From assembly GCA_963724405.1 (NCBI GenBank), contig CAVRUQ010000006.1, positions 354,101 through 418,100 of the forward strand: 64,000 nt of DNA. The letters are read 5' to 3'. The DNA is from CAVQBJ01 sp963724405 (lineage in GTDB: Bacteria; Actinomycetota; Thermoleophilia; Solirubrobacterales; Solirubrobacteraceae). The notes under the pieces are model-generated. The model was not told the DNA's origin. It made no database searches and saw only the letters and a program-made list of their open reading frames with translations. Below, one piece after another: positions 16,149 to 23,954 of the stretch. The position numbers were made by a program, and so were the translations under genes. Every line of letters starts with the position of its first letter. Positions within the stretch are counted from its first letter, which is position 1.

Positions 16149-16391
16149 ACGACCTCGACAGATCGGGCGAGGGACGTCGATCCCCGCGACGGGATCTTTG
16201 CCGACAAGGACGGTGTGATCCGCGCTTGGGGCACCGCCTGGGCTGGCGCGTTCGGCTACCACGTCGACGAAGCGCTCGGACAGAGCCTTGACCTCATTTT
16301 GCCGAAGGCCCTGCAGCCACTCCACTGGCGCGGCTTCACGCGGGGCGATACGCACCGGACCGACGCGCTGAGGGAGAAGGCGAGGAAGTAG
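16149..16391 (+). pseudogene. PAS-domain fragment
   Basis: An open stretch of 80 codons follows an in-frame stop and has no good start codon. It encodes 'DGIFADKDGVIRAWGTAWAG', then 'FGYHVDEALGQSLDLILPK' and 'PLHWRGFTR'. This is the PAS core pattern (IxxADxxGxIxxWN...xxFGYxxxEaxGQsxxxIxP...HWxG). Complete stand-alone PAS proteins of this type are about 130 residues. Here both the start and the C-terminal strands (about 50 residues) are missing. I read it as a remnant of a small PAS sensor protein. Expression is unlikely. Confidence 0.7.
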
Positions 16392-16411
16392 AACCGGTCG
16401 GTCAACCAGCT

Positions 16412-16978
16412 TCAGCCGCCGCCGGCGAGGCGGTAGTGGAGATGCACCGCACCGCGCCGGAACCGGCGCTCGTCCAGGAGCTCGAGTTGCGCGCGGACGC
16501 CACCCGGCAGCGCGCGCTTGCCGCCGCCCACCACGATCGGCACGAGGAACAGATGGCACTCGTCGACGAGCCCGCCCGCGATCGCCTGTCCGGCGAGCTC
16601 GGCGCCCCCGACCGTGACGTCCGTCCCCGAGGACTCCTTGAGCCGCCGGATCGCATCGGGGTCGAAACTCGGCTCGATGCGCGTCCTGGCGCTGGACACC
16701 GTCCGAAGCGTCCGGGAGAACACGATCTTCTCGGCGGCGCGCCAGATCCCGGCGAAGTCGCGGCTCGCCGGGGGCGAATCATCGCCCCTGCCGGCGGTCT
16801 CCCAGAAGACCATGGTCTCGTACATCCGCCGCCCGTACAGGTAGGTGCCGATGGGGCGCTCGAGATCGTTCACAAACGCATGCACCTCGTCATCCGGCGC
16901 CCCCCAATCGAACCTGCCCCGTTCGTCCTCGACGTACCCGTCCAGTGACGCGATCGCGGAATAGATCAGTCTGGCCAT
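16412..16978 (-). CDS. RibD C-terminal/dihydrofolate reductase-like family protein
   Basis: A protein of 188 residues starting MARLIYSAIASLDGYVEDER. 'SAIASLDGY' is the conserved first strand. 'GTYLYGRRMYETMVFWETAG' (near 44), 'DVTVGGAELAGQAIAGGLVDE' (near 119) and 'LFLVPIVVGGGKRALP' (near 143) complete the fold. The 'GRRMYE' subtype differs from the copies at 914 and 4946, so these are divergent paralogues rather than a recent duplication. GAGCGAGGCGAG lies ahead of the ATG. The role is presumably a reductase of unknown substrate. It overlaps no neighbour but may share a promoter region with the HhH protein upstream. Confidence 0.9.
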   Translation of the reverse strand: MARLIYSAIASLDGYVEDERGRFDWGAPDDEVHAFVNDLERPIGTYLYGRRMYETMVFWETAGRGDDSPPASRDFAGIWRAAEKIVFSRTLRTVSSARTRIEPSFDPDAIRRLKESSGTDVTVGGAELAGQAIAGGLVDECHLFLVPIVVGGGKRALPGGVRAQLELLDERRFRRGAVHLHYRLAGGG

Positions 16979-16995
16979 CTCGCCTCGCTCCGGCG

Positions 16996-17196
16996 TCAGC
17001 CGCGAAGCGCGAGGCCACGCTCACCAAGGGCCTCGCGGAGCGCCGCCATCGCCGTCGGTCCCATCCCGTGCAGCTTCTCGAGGTCGGACTCGGAGACCTG
17101 TGCCAGCTGATCCAGGCGCGTATAGCCGGCCCCCGAAAGTGCGCGGCGTGCCGGCGCGGAGAGCCTCGGGAGATCGTTGTCGTGGTCGGAGCGCAA
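16996..17196 (-). CDS. Helix-hairpin-helix domain protein (RNAP alpha-CTD-like)
   Basis: A protein of 66 residues with a TTG start. AGGAGG lies 6 nt upstream of this TTG, which decides the start over a TTG 48 bases further upstream. The protein holds 'DLPRLSAPARRALSGAGYTR' and 'LAQVSESDLEKLHGMGPTAM'. The 'L...GMGPxAxxxLxxAL' pattern is a helix-hairpin-helix, very like the C-terminal DNA-binding domain of RNA polymerase alpha. Small free-standing versions are frequent in actinobacteria and may bind DNA non-specifically. It lies 17 bp upstream of the minus-strand reductase, so the two are probably co-transcribed. Confidence 0.8.
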   Translation of the reverse strand: MRSDHDNDLPRLSAPARRALSGAGYTRLDQLAQVSESDLEKLHGMGPTAMAALREALGERGLALRG

Positions 17197-17340
17197 CGGC
17201 GTCCTCCTGCTCGATGGGTTTGACTCGGCCTCGGCCGCACACAATACGACCGCGGCCGCGAGCCGTAGTCATCGATCAGGCGAGTCTCCGATGCCCCGGC
17301 GACGCGGCGCGACCGGCACGTCGCCGGCTGGACCGCCTCG

Positions 17341-18987
17341 CTACGGCGACGCGAGCCCGAGCACCCGGCAGAAGTACAGCAGCGCGGCCACGGCGGGAGG
17401 CTGCGCTCGCGTCCCGAACGCCGCCGAGCTGATGGCGAACCCGCCGTCGTGGACGACCGAGGCGTTCAGCTGAGCGGGCGTCGGATTGCGCACCACCTGG
17501 ACGGTGGCCATCATGCCGTTGTCCTCGTGGAATGTGATGTGGCAATGGAACACGAACTTGCCGGTGAAGTCGGTCGGGTGCATCAGGATCACGACGCGCG
17601 AGCCCGGCGGCAGCGCGACGTTGTCCTGATAGTCGACGTAGGGCACGCGCTTGCCGTTCACGCTGACGACCTGGAAGGCGTTGATGTGGATGTGGAAGGT
17701 GTGCCACTCGGTGTTCGTGTTGACCAGCGTCCACTGCTCGACCGAACCCAGCTTCATCGTGACGTCGGTGCGGTTGGGGTCGAACGTCATGCCGTTGAGC
17801 AGGAAGCTCGTGTTGTTGCCCGAGGTCATCTCGCTGAAGATGATCGTGCGGCGGCGGTCGATGTGCTTGGTGCGCAGGTCGAGGGGATGGCTGAGCACCG
17901 TGCGGGGTGAGAAGTGCATGTGGGCGGGCGGCCCGGAGGAGCGCAACGTGAGCACGGTCTGGTTGGGCACCGGGCCACCGTTGGCGGCCGTGTTGCCGCC
18001 CGGGAACTGCGCAAACGGCGCCGCCTTGACCGCGTACGTGCCGGCGCGGCCACCGCGGACGAGCACCTCGCGGCGCGAGCCCGGACCGATGAGCAGGCTA
18101 CGTAGCATGAGCGGCCGTGCGAGGGTGTGGGCGTCCTCGGCGAGGACCGTGAAGCGCTGGCGGCCCGGGAGCCGCAGGACGATGATCCGGTCGGCCGAGT
18201 TGTTGAAGATGCGCCAGCGCTGAAGCTGGCCGGGCCGGATCTTGGCCGTCGGGTTGAGCACGCCGTTGACGTACAGCGGCGAGTCGGGGTCGGATTCCTG
18301 CGCGACGGGGATGATCCTGCCGTTGCGCACCTCGCTGTTGGCGATCACGATCCAGCGCTGGGGGATGTGGCGCAGCGCCGGGACCGTATCGAGCCCTCCC
18401 TCCTGCACGATGGCTCCCATCAGGCCACCGAAGATCTGGCCCTCGACGTACATGTGCACGTGCGGGTGGTACCAGTAGGCGCCCGCGGACATGTCCTGCG
18501 GGATGTCGTACTCGTAGGTGAAGCGCTGGCCGGGGTTGAACTTCAGGAAGATGTTGTCGCTGTGGCCGTTCGGCGAGACGTGGAAGCCGTGGGTGTGCAG
18601 GTTTGTCGGCTGGCTGAGTGCGTTGGTGAAGTGGATGATCAGCCGGTCGCCGGCACAGATCACGAGCGTCGGCCCGGGCACGCTGCCGTCGTAGTTCATG
18701 GCCAGGACGCGGCGATGGTTGAACTCCACTGGCCCGTAGGAGGCCCGCAGCCGCGTGTCGAGCAGTCCGTTTCGGCTGTAACGCAGCGGCGGCTCAGGAA
18801 AGCCGTCGTGAATGAGCGGCGGGGTGCTGCGATGACACTCGGACCGGTGGTTGCCCGACGCGCGAGCGACCGGCGCGCGTGCGGCTGTCGCCGTGGACCC
18901 GCCGCCGAACGCGGCCGCTACCGCCACCGCGCCGACGCCGAGAACGGCGGCGGCGATGGCACGAGGTCTCGCGCGCGCTGCGGTCAT
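17341..18987 (-). CDS. Multicopper oxidase, secreted
   Basis: A protein of 548 residues. The N-terminal hydrophobic region (about 8-35, AIAAAVLGVGAVAVAAAFGG) follows an Arg-rich start and is a likely export signal. All four copper-ligand blocks are intact: 'NLHTHGFH' (near 128), 'YWYHPHVH' (near 170), 'EWHTFHIHIN' (near 433) and 'FHCHITFHEDNGMM' (near 486). The last supplies Cys, His and the axial Met of the type 1 site. Such enzymes couple one-electron oxidation of phenols, metals or other donors to four-electron reduction of O2 outside the cytoplasm. It is laccase/CotA-like in size and three-cupredoxin layout. Upstream of the start is a divergent region leading to a VOC gene. Confidence 0.93.
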   Translation of the reverse strand: MTAARARPRAIAAAVLGVGAVAVAAAFGGGSTATAARAPVARASGNHRSECHRSTPPLIHDGFPEPPLRYSRNGLLDTRLRASYGPVEFNHRRVLAMNYDGSVPGPTLVICAGDRLIIHFTNALSQPTNLHTHGFHVSPNGHSDNIFLKFNPGQRFTYEYDIPQDMSAGAYWYHPHVHMYVEGQIFGGLMGAIVQEGGLDTVPALRHIPQRWIVIANSEVRNGRIIPVAQESDPDSPLYVNGVLNPTAKIRPGQLQRWRIFNNSADRIIVLRLPGRQRFTVLAEDAHTLARPLMLRSLLIGPGSRREVLVRGGRAGTYAVKAAPFAQFPGGNTAANGGPVPNQTVLTLRSSGPPAHMHFSPRTVLSHPLDLRTKHIDRRRTIIFSEMTSGNNTSFLLNGMTFDPNRTDVTMKLGSVEQWTLVNTNTEWHTFHIHINAFQVVSVNGKRVPYVDYQDNVALPPGSRVVILMHPTDFTGKFVFHCHITFHEDNGMMATVQVVRNPTPAQLNASVVHDGGFAISSAAFGTRAQPPAVAALLYFCRVLGLASP

Positions 18988-19354
18988 GGCGTGCGACGGC
19001 CTGACGGCGCACGGCCGGCGTGCGATGATCCGCGGCGCCGGCTGATTCCGGCGCCGACCGAGTCGGTGCGTGATCGAAAGGGCATCGCAGTGCTTCCGGT
19101 TTCGTGGTCCTCACCCGTCCACCTGCCGCACCGACGGGAGCAATCTGCACCTCATCGGCCGAACCGAGTGGGACCTTGAGTCCCGCGCACCGGCACAAGG
19201 CACCACGGCGAAGCCTCCAGCCGCCCGCGACCCGACGCCCTCGGTCGCCGACGGCAGAGCCGGGGCGGAGCTCCCACCGCTGAGAAGCGATGAGTTCGCG
19301 CGCCTCGGCGAGTCGTTGCGAGTGGACCTGCCCACGACGGAGCGAGGAGCAACG

Positions 19355-19792
19355 ATGTCATCCAGCCATCCATCAGCATCGGTGACCGAGGTCGCCACCG
19401 TGTTCGTCCCCGTCTCCGATCAGGACCGGGCGCTTGACTTCTACGTCGGGCGCCTCGGGTTCGAGAAGCGCTCGGACTTCGCGTACAGCGACGGCAAGCG
19501 CTGGGCCGAGGTTGCGCCGAGCGACTCCGCGATCGTCCTGGCGCTGGTGTCCCCGGCCGAGGGGCACGCCACAACGACGACCGCCGCGCGATGCGCGCTG
19601 GTCACGAACGACATCGACGCCACCGTGGCAATGCTGCGCGGCCAGGGAGTCGACGTGGAGGACGTCGGCCGCGGCGGCGGCAGTAGACCTGGGCGGCTGT
19701 CGACCGACGTCGTGATGGCCGACCCGTTCCCGCCGCAGTGCTGCTTCTGCGACCCCGACGGCAACCGCTTTCTGCTCGTCCAGCCCGAGTGA
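19355..19792 (+). CDS. VOC (glyoxalase/dioxygenase superfamily) protein
   Basis: A protein of 145 residues from MSSSHPSASVTEVATVFVPV. GAGGAG lies before the ATG. Module 1 is 'VATVFVPVSDQDRALDFYVGRLGFEKRSD' and module 2 'CALVTNDIDATVAMLRGQGV', ending with 'CCFCDPDGNRFLLVQPE', the standard 'DPDGNxxxLxQ' last strand. Three Cys near the end (QCCFCDP) are unusual for the family. The open frame runs a further 95 codons upstream, but that part is not VOC-like. Substrate unknown. No operon is visible. Confidence 0.9.
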   Translation: MSSSHPSASVTEVATVFVPVSDQDRALDFYVGRLGFEKRSDFAYSDGKRWAEVAPSDSAIVLALVSPAEGHATTTTAARCALVTNDIDATVAMLRGQGVDVEDVGRGGGSRPGRLSTDVVMADPFPPQCCFCDPDGNRFLLVQPE

Positions 19793-19813
19793 GTCCCGGC
19801 TCGCGCCCTGCGC

Positions 19814-20272
19814 CTACGACGGCAGGCCCAGCCGTCGCGTGAGGAACTCGCGCTGCTCGACGTACAGGCCCTCCGGGAGCCGGCTGAACCACGCCCCGCC
19901 GTCCGGCGCCCGGCCGTCCGGAGACCCACCGACGAGCGCGCACTCGAACGCGAGGCCGACGGGCGAATCGAGGCCGTTGGAGTAGTGACTCGGGTACTCG
20001 ATGAACCCCAGCAGCTCCCCGACCCCGACCTCGAGCCCGAGCTCGTCCCGGGCGACCCGCTTGACGGCCTCGACCACCGGCTCGGCGAACAGCACCGTGC
20101 CACCGGGAATGTGCCAGGCGCCGATATTGGGGGGGATGTCGCGCCGCGTCAGCAGCACCCCCCGCTCGGGCGTGCAGACCACGACCTCGACGCAGAGGCG
20201 CGGGACGCGGCTGTAGATCGAGTCGTACTCGGGCTTGGGAAGCCATCCCGGAGGCCTGGTGCGTTCATTCAC
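19814..20272 (-). CDS. Nudix hydrolase, GDP-mannose-hydrolase-like
   Basis: A protein of 152 residues with a GTG start (VNERTRPPGWLPKPEYDSIY). The Nudix box is readable as 'GGTVLFAEPVVEAVKRVARD' followed by ELGL. The usual REUxEE is changed to RVARDE, as in the GDP-mannose mannosyl hydrolase branch. The preceding 'VEVVVCTPERGVLLTRRDIPPNIGAWHIP' strand and 'NIGAWHIPGG' also fit that branch. The likely reaction is hydrolysis of a nucleoside diphosphate linked to another moiety (NDP-sugar), with Mg2+. The frame is open further upstream, but family length and N terminus support this GTG. The YCII gene lies 35 bp upstream on the same strand. Confidence 0.85.
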   Translation of the reverse strand: MNERTRPPGWLPKPEYDSIYSRVPRLCVEVVVCTPERGVLLTRRDIPPNIGAWHIPGGTVLFAEPVVEAVKRVARDELGLEVGVGELLGFIEYPSHYSNGLDSPVGLAFECALVGGSPDGRAPDGGAWFSRLPEGLYVEQREFLTRRLGLPS

Positions 20273-20307
20273 CGCTGCGCTGTCCCCGCCGGCCGCGGGA
20301 CCCCCGA

Positions 20308-20607
20308 TCATCTCGGGCGGACGAAACCGGCGAGCAGCCTGCCGACCTCGATGTTCGCCGTACCGGTCGTGACGGCCGGGTCGTCGGCCGCGAACGCGCG
20401 CAGTTCGTCCTCGTCTTCGGCCTCGATGACGCCGAGACCCCACGATCCGGTGCCGTCTAGGACGGGGCCGAAGATCACCATCTGACCCGAGTCGACGTAC
20501 GGCTGCCAATACGCGGCGTGGCGCCCCATGATCTCGTGCTCCGCGTCGGTCATGTCGAGCGCAAAATTCGGCCGAGGAGCCTGAAGCCTGAAGATGAACG
20601 TGCCCAT
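20308..20607 (-). CDS. YCII-related domain protein
   Basis: A protein of 99 residues from MGTFIFRLQAPRPNFALDMT. The layout is 'FIFRLQAPRP', 'EIMGRHAAYWQPYVDSGQMV' (with the YCII His), 'IFGPVLDGTGSWGLGVIEAE' and 'ELRAFAADDPAV', as in YCII dimeric alpha/beta barrels. YCII enzymes include a dehalogenase and muconolactone-isomerase-like proteins; most are uncharacterised. The start is supported by a TACGGT box 7 nt upstream (20620-20615), i.e. a leaderless-type arrangement. A Nudix gene follows on the same strand. Confidence 0.88.
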   Translation of the reverse strand: MGTFIFRLQAPRPNFALDMTDAEHEIMGRHAAYWQPYVDSGQMVIFGPVLDGTGSWGLGVIEAEDEDELRAFAADDPAVTTGTANIEVGRLLAGFVRPR

Positions 20608-20614
20608 GTGGTGA

Positions 20615-20620
20615 ACCGTA
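20615..20620 (-). promoter_or_regulatory. -10-like box with leaderless spacing for the YCII gene
   Basis: TACGGT read on the minus strand lies 7 nt before the ATG at 20607. No Shine-Dalgarno is present between them. Confidence 0.5.
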
Positions 20621-20709
20621 AAGGATCGAAGACCTCGTGGCGCCGCGACGATGCGGCGTGAAGTCCATGAGACCCGCACGGCTCCTCCGACACCCGCGAT
20701 ACTGGGCAC

Positions 20710-21144
20710 GTGGCTCACGTGCCGACGGTCCGCCATCTGCTGCGCGCCAGGGACCTGGCGGACGCGCGGTATGCCGATCCCCTCGGCGTGGACGATCTGG
20801 CCAGTGCGGCCGGGCTCTCGCGCGCTCACTTCAGTCGCGAGTTCCGCCGCGCGTTCGGCGAGTCACCGCACGCGTACCTGCTGACGCGGCGGCTGGAGCG
20901 GGCGGCGGCGCTGCTGCGAGACACCGACCGCTCGGTCGCCGACATCTGCCTGTCGGTCGGCCTTCAGAGCGTCGGCTCGTTCACGACGAGCTTCACGAGG
21001 ACCTACGGCGTCCCGCCCACCGCCCACCGCATGTCGTTCCCGCCCGCCGCCGAGCGCGCCCTCGTCCCGACCTGCGTCCTGCGCGCCTACGCACGCCCGC
21101 GACACAGCACGTTTCGAGAAGACAACGGGTCCGCGTCGGCCTAG
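20710..21144 (+). CDS. AraC-family transcriptional regulator (DNA-binding domain only)
   Basis: A protein of 144 residues with a GTG start (VAHVPTVRHLLRARDLADAR). Two helix-turn-helices of an AraC domain span about 10-107: 'LGVDDLASAAGLSRAHFSRE', 'RRAFGESPHAYLLTRRLERA' and 'SVADICLSVGLQSVGSFTTS', 'FTRTYGVPPTAHR'. No sensor domain is attached; the tail of about 40 residues (110-144) is unstructured in appearance. In actinobacteria such short AraC proteins typically sit directly upstream of a VOC gene and control it. Here the VOC gene follows 40 bp downstream on the same strand. The ligand, if any, may be sensed by the VOC partner (inference). Confidence 0.9.
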   Translation: MAHVPTVRHLLRARDLADARYADPLGVDDLASAAGLSRAHFSREFRRAFGESPHAYLLTRRLERAAALLRDTDRSVADICLSVGLQSVGSFTTSFTRTYGVPPTAHRMSFPPAAERALVPTCVLRAYARPRHSTFREDNGSASA

Positions 21145-21184
21145 CATCGCCGCCGACGAACTCAACCGACCCGAGGAGGAACCG

Positions 21185-21613
21185 ATGTACAGAATGGCCA
21201 GCGCGCAGCTGTGGGTCAACGACCAGGACGAGGCGCTCGCGTTCTACACCCAGCGTCTCGGGATGGAGGTGCGAGCCGACGTGACGCTCCCCGAGATGGG
21301 CGACTTCCGCTGGCTCGCCGTCGGTCCGGCCGGCCAGCCCGACGTGTCCATCGTGCTCATGCGCATCCCCGGGCCACCCGTGATGGACTCCGAGACGGCC
21401 GAGCAGGTGCGCAGCCTCATGTCGAAGGGCTTCGCGGGGACGGTCTTCCTCACGACCGACGATTGCCGGGGCACCTACGAGGAGCTCAAGGCGCGGGGAG
21501 TCGAGTTCGTCGAGGAGCCCGAGGAGCGCCCGTACGGGATCGACTCCGGCTTCCGGGATCCCTCGGGCAATCACCTCCGGCTGACCCAGGTGCGCGAGAT
21601 GGCGTCGGCCTGA
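21185..21613 (+). CDS. VOC family protein paired with AraC regulator
   Basis: A protein of 142 residues from MYRMASAQLWVNDQDEALAF. CGAGGAGGAA precedes the ATG. The 'AQLWVNDQDEALAFYTQRLGMEVRADVTL' and 'CRGTYEELKARGVEFVEEPE...YGIDSGFRDPSGNHLRLTQ' segments are the two VOC modules, with the 'DPSGNHLRL' end. The insert 'PPVMDSETAEQVRSLMSKG' is characteristic of the subgroup linked to AraC regulators. It is probably co-expressed with the AraC gene (40-bp gap), and a hairpin follows it. Enzymatic activity is unknown; related proteins confer resistance or modify small electrophiles. Confidence 0.92.
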   Translation: MYRMASAQLWVNDQDEALAFYTQRLGMEVRADVTLPEMGDFRWLAVGPAGQPDVSIVLMRIPGPPVMDSETAEQVRSLMSKGFAGTVFLTTDDCRGTYEELKARGVEFVEEPEERPYGIDSGFRDPSGNHLRLTQVREMASA

Positions 21614-21633
21614 GTCGCCGGCGAACCGTGAAC

Positions 21634-21657
21634 GGCCTGGCTCCGGGGGGCCAGGCC
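21634..21657 (+). terminator. Hairpin terminator after the AraC-VOC pair
   Basis: GGCCTGGC and GCCAGGCC form an 8-bp perfect stem with an 8-nt loop, 20 bp past the VOC stop. No U-tract follows. Confidence 0.6.
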
Positions 21658-21826
21658 GCCCGGTGCCCGCGCCGCCGGTGGCCCCTACGCCTGGCGTCGG
21701 CCTGCCGTAGCGGCACCATCCCCGTCGCCGCCTGCTGGTTGCGACCGGTTGTTACTCAAGTCCGGGCGCCGGACGTCCGATCTCCCACGGTGAACGCAAG
21801 GACCCCGGGGGACGGAAGACGCCGCG

Positions 21827-22285
21827 ATGACGCACGAGGATGCACCGACGGACACCGGGGCCGAGCTCGAAACCAGCTCGGCGCTCGTCCGGTCAGAGTC
21901 CGATCACCTGGACGCGACCCTGCACGCCCTCGTCGAGCGGTTGTCCTCGGTCCCCGGTCTGCGGATGAACGTCTCCTATCGCCACGGCCGCCTGCGGCGG
22001 CTGATCGGTGATCTGCCGTACGTCAACGATCTGCATCGAAGCAGCGATCCGGTCCAGGACATCGTCGTCGAGCTCGGCCCCGATTCCTACTGGCTGCACT
22101 CGGAACGCACGTCGATCCGGTGCGGGCGGGAGATCACCTCGCTCGACCCGGGACAGGTGAAGGAGGAGCTGCGCTTCTCGGCCTGGGCAAACGCGCTGTT
22201 CGACGAGATCGCGCGGCAGAACTTCGTCAATCACGAGTCGCTGGTGGCACTGCGCCACCTGGTGGAGCACGACCGGGCGAGTTGA
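21827..22285 (+). CDS. Hypothetical protein, first gene of the SPFH/zinc-ribbon operon
   Basis: A protein of 152 residues, hydrophilic, no signal or membrane helix. Helix-rich ends flank a central beta-like part: 'HLDATLHALVERLSSVPGLR', then 'NVSYRHGRLRRLIGDLPYVN', 'DIVVELGPDSYWLHSERTSI' and 'LRFSAWANALFDEIARQNFV'. I do not recognise the family. It lies 23 bp upstream of the SPFH gene on the same strand, and a strong ribosome site sits in the gap, so co-transcription is likely. A role as client or regulator of the SPFH protein is only inference. The ATG has GGAAG upstream. Confidence 0.75.
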   Translation: MTHEDAPTDTGAELETSSALVRSESDHLDATLHALVERLSSVPGLRMNVSYRHGRLRRLIGDLPYVNDLHRSSDPVQDIVVELGPDSYWLHSERTSIRCGREITSLDPGQVKEELRFSAWANALFDEIARQNFVNHESLVALRHLVEHDRAS

Positions 22286-22308
22286 CCCGGTCGCAAAGGA
22301 GGAACAAC

Positions 22309-23358
22309 GTGCCGCTCTTCGAGGGACATCAGGACAAGGGAATCCAGCGCCTGTTCATCGAGATGCCCGACCATGCCCGCGACCAGATCGCCTGGAAGTG
22401 GCCGGACCAGCAGATCGTCCAGCACTCCCAGTTGAACGTCGACCTCGACTACCAGGCGGTGTTCACCAATCTGGGCAAGGTCATCGGGGTCATGGGCCCC
22501 GGTCGGTATCCCCTCGACGAGGGCGCCTCGCTTGCGCTCGGGTGGCTGGTCGATCGCCTCACGGGCGGCGCCTACTACGACGCCGAGGTCTACTTCGTCG
22601 CCACGCGGGATATCCCGAACGTCGAGTTCGGCGGTCCGGTGGACAATCTGACCGACGGTCCGACGGGACTCGTGGTGACGCTGCGGGTGTTCGGCGAGCT
22701 CGCGCTCAGGGTGACCGACCCGTCCGCGCTGCTGGCCAAGTTGATCGGCACGGGCGCACAGGGCGACTTCAACGCCGAGATCTCGACCTGGGTGACCGAC
22801 CAGACGCTGGCCGCCATCAGGGTCGTCCTGCCGGACATCGTCGCCGAGCACGGCGTGCTGGCCATGGGCCAGATCCAGAACGCGACCGGCGAGGCCGCTC
22901 TCGCCGCCGTCAACCAGAAGCTGGCGGCGTACGGGGTCAACGTCTCGACGTTCGGCGAGCTGAACGTGAATCTGCCCGACGCCGACGCCGAGCAGTTGAA
23001 GCAGCTCGCCGCCGCCAAGGCGTTCACGAAGGTCGCGGGCTCGTTCGAGAGCGGGGTCCGCGGACAGGCGGCACTCGAGATCGCGCACGGGATCTCCGAC
23101 GGCAACGTCGGCGCTCAGCCGGGCATCGTGGCCGGGATGATGATGGGAGTCCCGATGGCGCCGGCGGCGGCGGTGGCCGGATCCCCGGCGCCCGCGGCGG
23201 TCCCACCGCCCGTGGTCCGGCCGGCTCCGGCGCCCGCGCCCGCCGCGCAGCCCACCCAGGCGGCCGCGCACTTCTGTGCGCAGTGCGGGACGGCGCTCGC
23301 ACCGGATACGCACTTCTGCCCCAACTGTGGCGCGGCGATCGCGCCGCCCCAGTCATGA
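22309..23358 (+). CDS. SPFH-domain protein with C-terminal zinc ribbon (YdjI/virion-core-like)
   Basis: A protein of 349 residues with a GTG start after AAAGGAGG. Residues 1-200 are an SPFH (band-7-like) domain of the soluble type: 'QIAWKWPDQQIVQHSQLNVD', 'YFVATRDIPNVEFGGPVDNL' and 'VVTLRVFGELALRVTDPSAL'. A helical stretch (200-270) with 'AAYGVNVSTFGELNVNLPDA' follows, then a Pro/Ala-rich linker (about 290-320). The zinc ribbon is 'FCAQCGTALAPDTHFCPNCG' (CxxC...CxxC). There is no transmembrane anchor. Related Bacillus YdjI/PspA-linked proteins organise membrane-associated assemblies. The stop overlaps the next ATG (ATGA). Confidence 0.85.
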   Translation: MPLFEGHQDKGIQRLFIEMPDHARDQIAWKWPDQQIVQHSQLNVDLDYQAVFTNLGKVIGVMGPGRYPLDEGASLALGWLVDRLTGGAYYDAEVYFVATRDIPNVEFGGPVDNLTDGPTGLVVTLRVFGELALRVTDPSALLAKLIGTGAQGDFNAEISTWVTDQTLAAIRVVLPDIVAEHGVLAMGQIQNATGEAALAAVNQKLAAYGVNVSTFGELNVNLPDADAEQLKQLAAAKAFTKVAGSFESGVRGQAALEIAHGISDGNVGAQPGIVAGMMMGVPMAPAAAVAGSPAPAAVPPPVVRPAPAPAPAAQPTQAAAHFCAQCGTALAPDTHFCPNCGAAIAPPQS

Positions 23359-23909
23359 GCGCAACCGGCCAGCTCCAGCTCTCGCCGATTCCCGCGTCGA
23401 TCGACAACGCCGGTGACTGGGAGGGTCTGGCCGGGCAGATCGCCGGCCAGGCCGGGCTGCCCACCGTCGTCACCCCGGAGGTGATCATCGGGATGGTCGG
23501 CAGCGCGGTGCCGCTCCTGTTCGAGGCGGACGGGGCCAAGGATGCGAACCTCCTGCGGGGCACCTTCACCGACCCGGTCATCGCCCAGTGCCAACGCAAC
23601 GCCGGGTCGTTTCTCGGCGCCGAGCCCGTCTCGGCGGTCGTCCATCTCGTGGGCGCCCGCGTGGCCGACGGCCATCCCCGGTTGCGGGTGCACCTCGCCA
23701 TTCAGGTGCAGGGTCCCGGCGGCGGCCACAGCGTGAACAACCAGTTCTGGGACCTGGAGCTCGGGGCCGAGGTGACCGTCGGTCAGCCGGCCTGTCCGAA
23801 CTGCGGCGCTCCCATCGGCCGGGGCGAGCTGATCTGCTCGCACTGCCGGACCGACGTCCGGAGCGTCGTGCAGGTCCCGCTCGTGGTGAGCCGTCTCGAG
23901 CTGTACTGA
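23355..23909 (+). CDS. Zinc-ribbon protein, conserved partner of the SPFH protein
   Basis: A protein of 184 residues from MSATGQLQLSPIPASIDNAG. Its ATG overlaps the SPFH stop by 4 bp (ATGA), so the two are translationally coupled. The first 135 residues are an alpha/beta domain with 'RGTFTDPVIAQCQRNAGSFL', 'SAVVHLVGARVADGHPRLRV' and 'NNQFWDLELGAEV', reminiscent of a Tim44-like (import-associated) fold. The end carries a zinc ribbon, 'CPNCGAPIGRGELICSHC'. No membrane segment is present. Function unknown; sharing a zinc ribbon with the SPFH protein suggests assembly into the same complex. Confidence 0.8.
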   Translation: MSATGQLQLSPIPASIDNAGDWEGLAGQIAGQAGLPTVVTPEVIIGMVGSAVPLLFEADGAKDANLLRGTFTDPVIAQCQRNAGSFLGAEPVSAVVHLVGARVADGHPRLRVHLAIQVQGPGGGHSVNNQFWDLELGAEVTVGQPACPNCGAPIGRGELICSHCRTDVRSVVQVPLVVSRLELY

Positions 23910-23930
23910 TCCTCGCGCGCCAGCGATGAC

Positions 23931-23952
23931 CGGGCGAGCCGCCGCTCGCCCG
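23931..23952. terminator. Bidirectional hairpin between convergent genes
   Basis: CGGGCGAGC and GCTCGCCCG form a 9-bp perfect stem with a 4-nt loop. The hairpin lies 21 bp past the plus-strand zinc-ribbon gene and 2 bp before the stop of the minus-strand gene. Confidence 0.6.
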
Positions 23953-23954
23953 AG

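Noticed and set aside
14153..16234. Long minus-strand open frame opposite the lipase gene
   Set aside because: It is a shadow of the lipase codons in a high-GC sequence; the product is Arg/Gly-rich with no family pattern, while the plus strand has promoter, signal peptide and active site.
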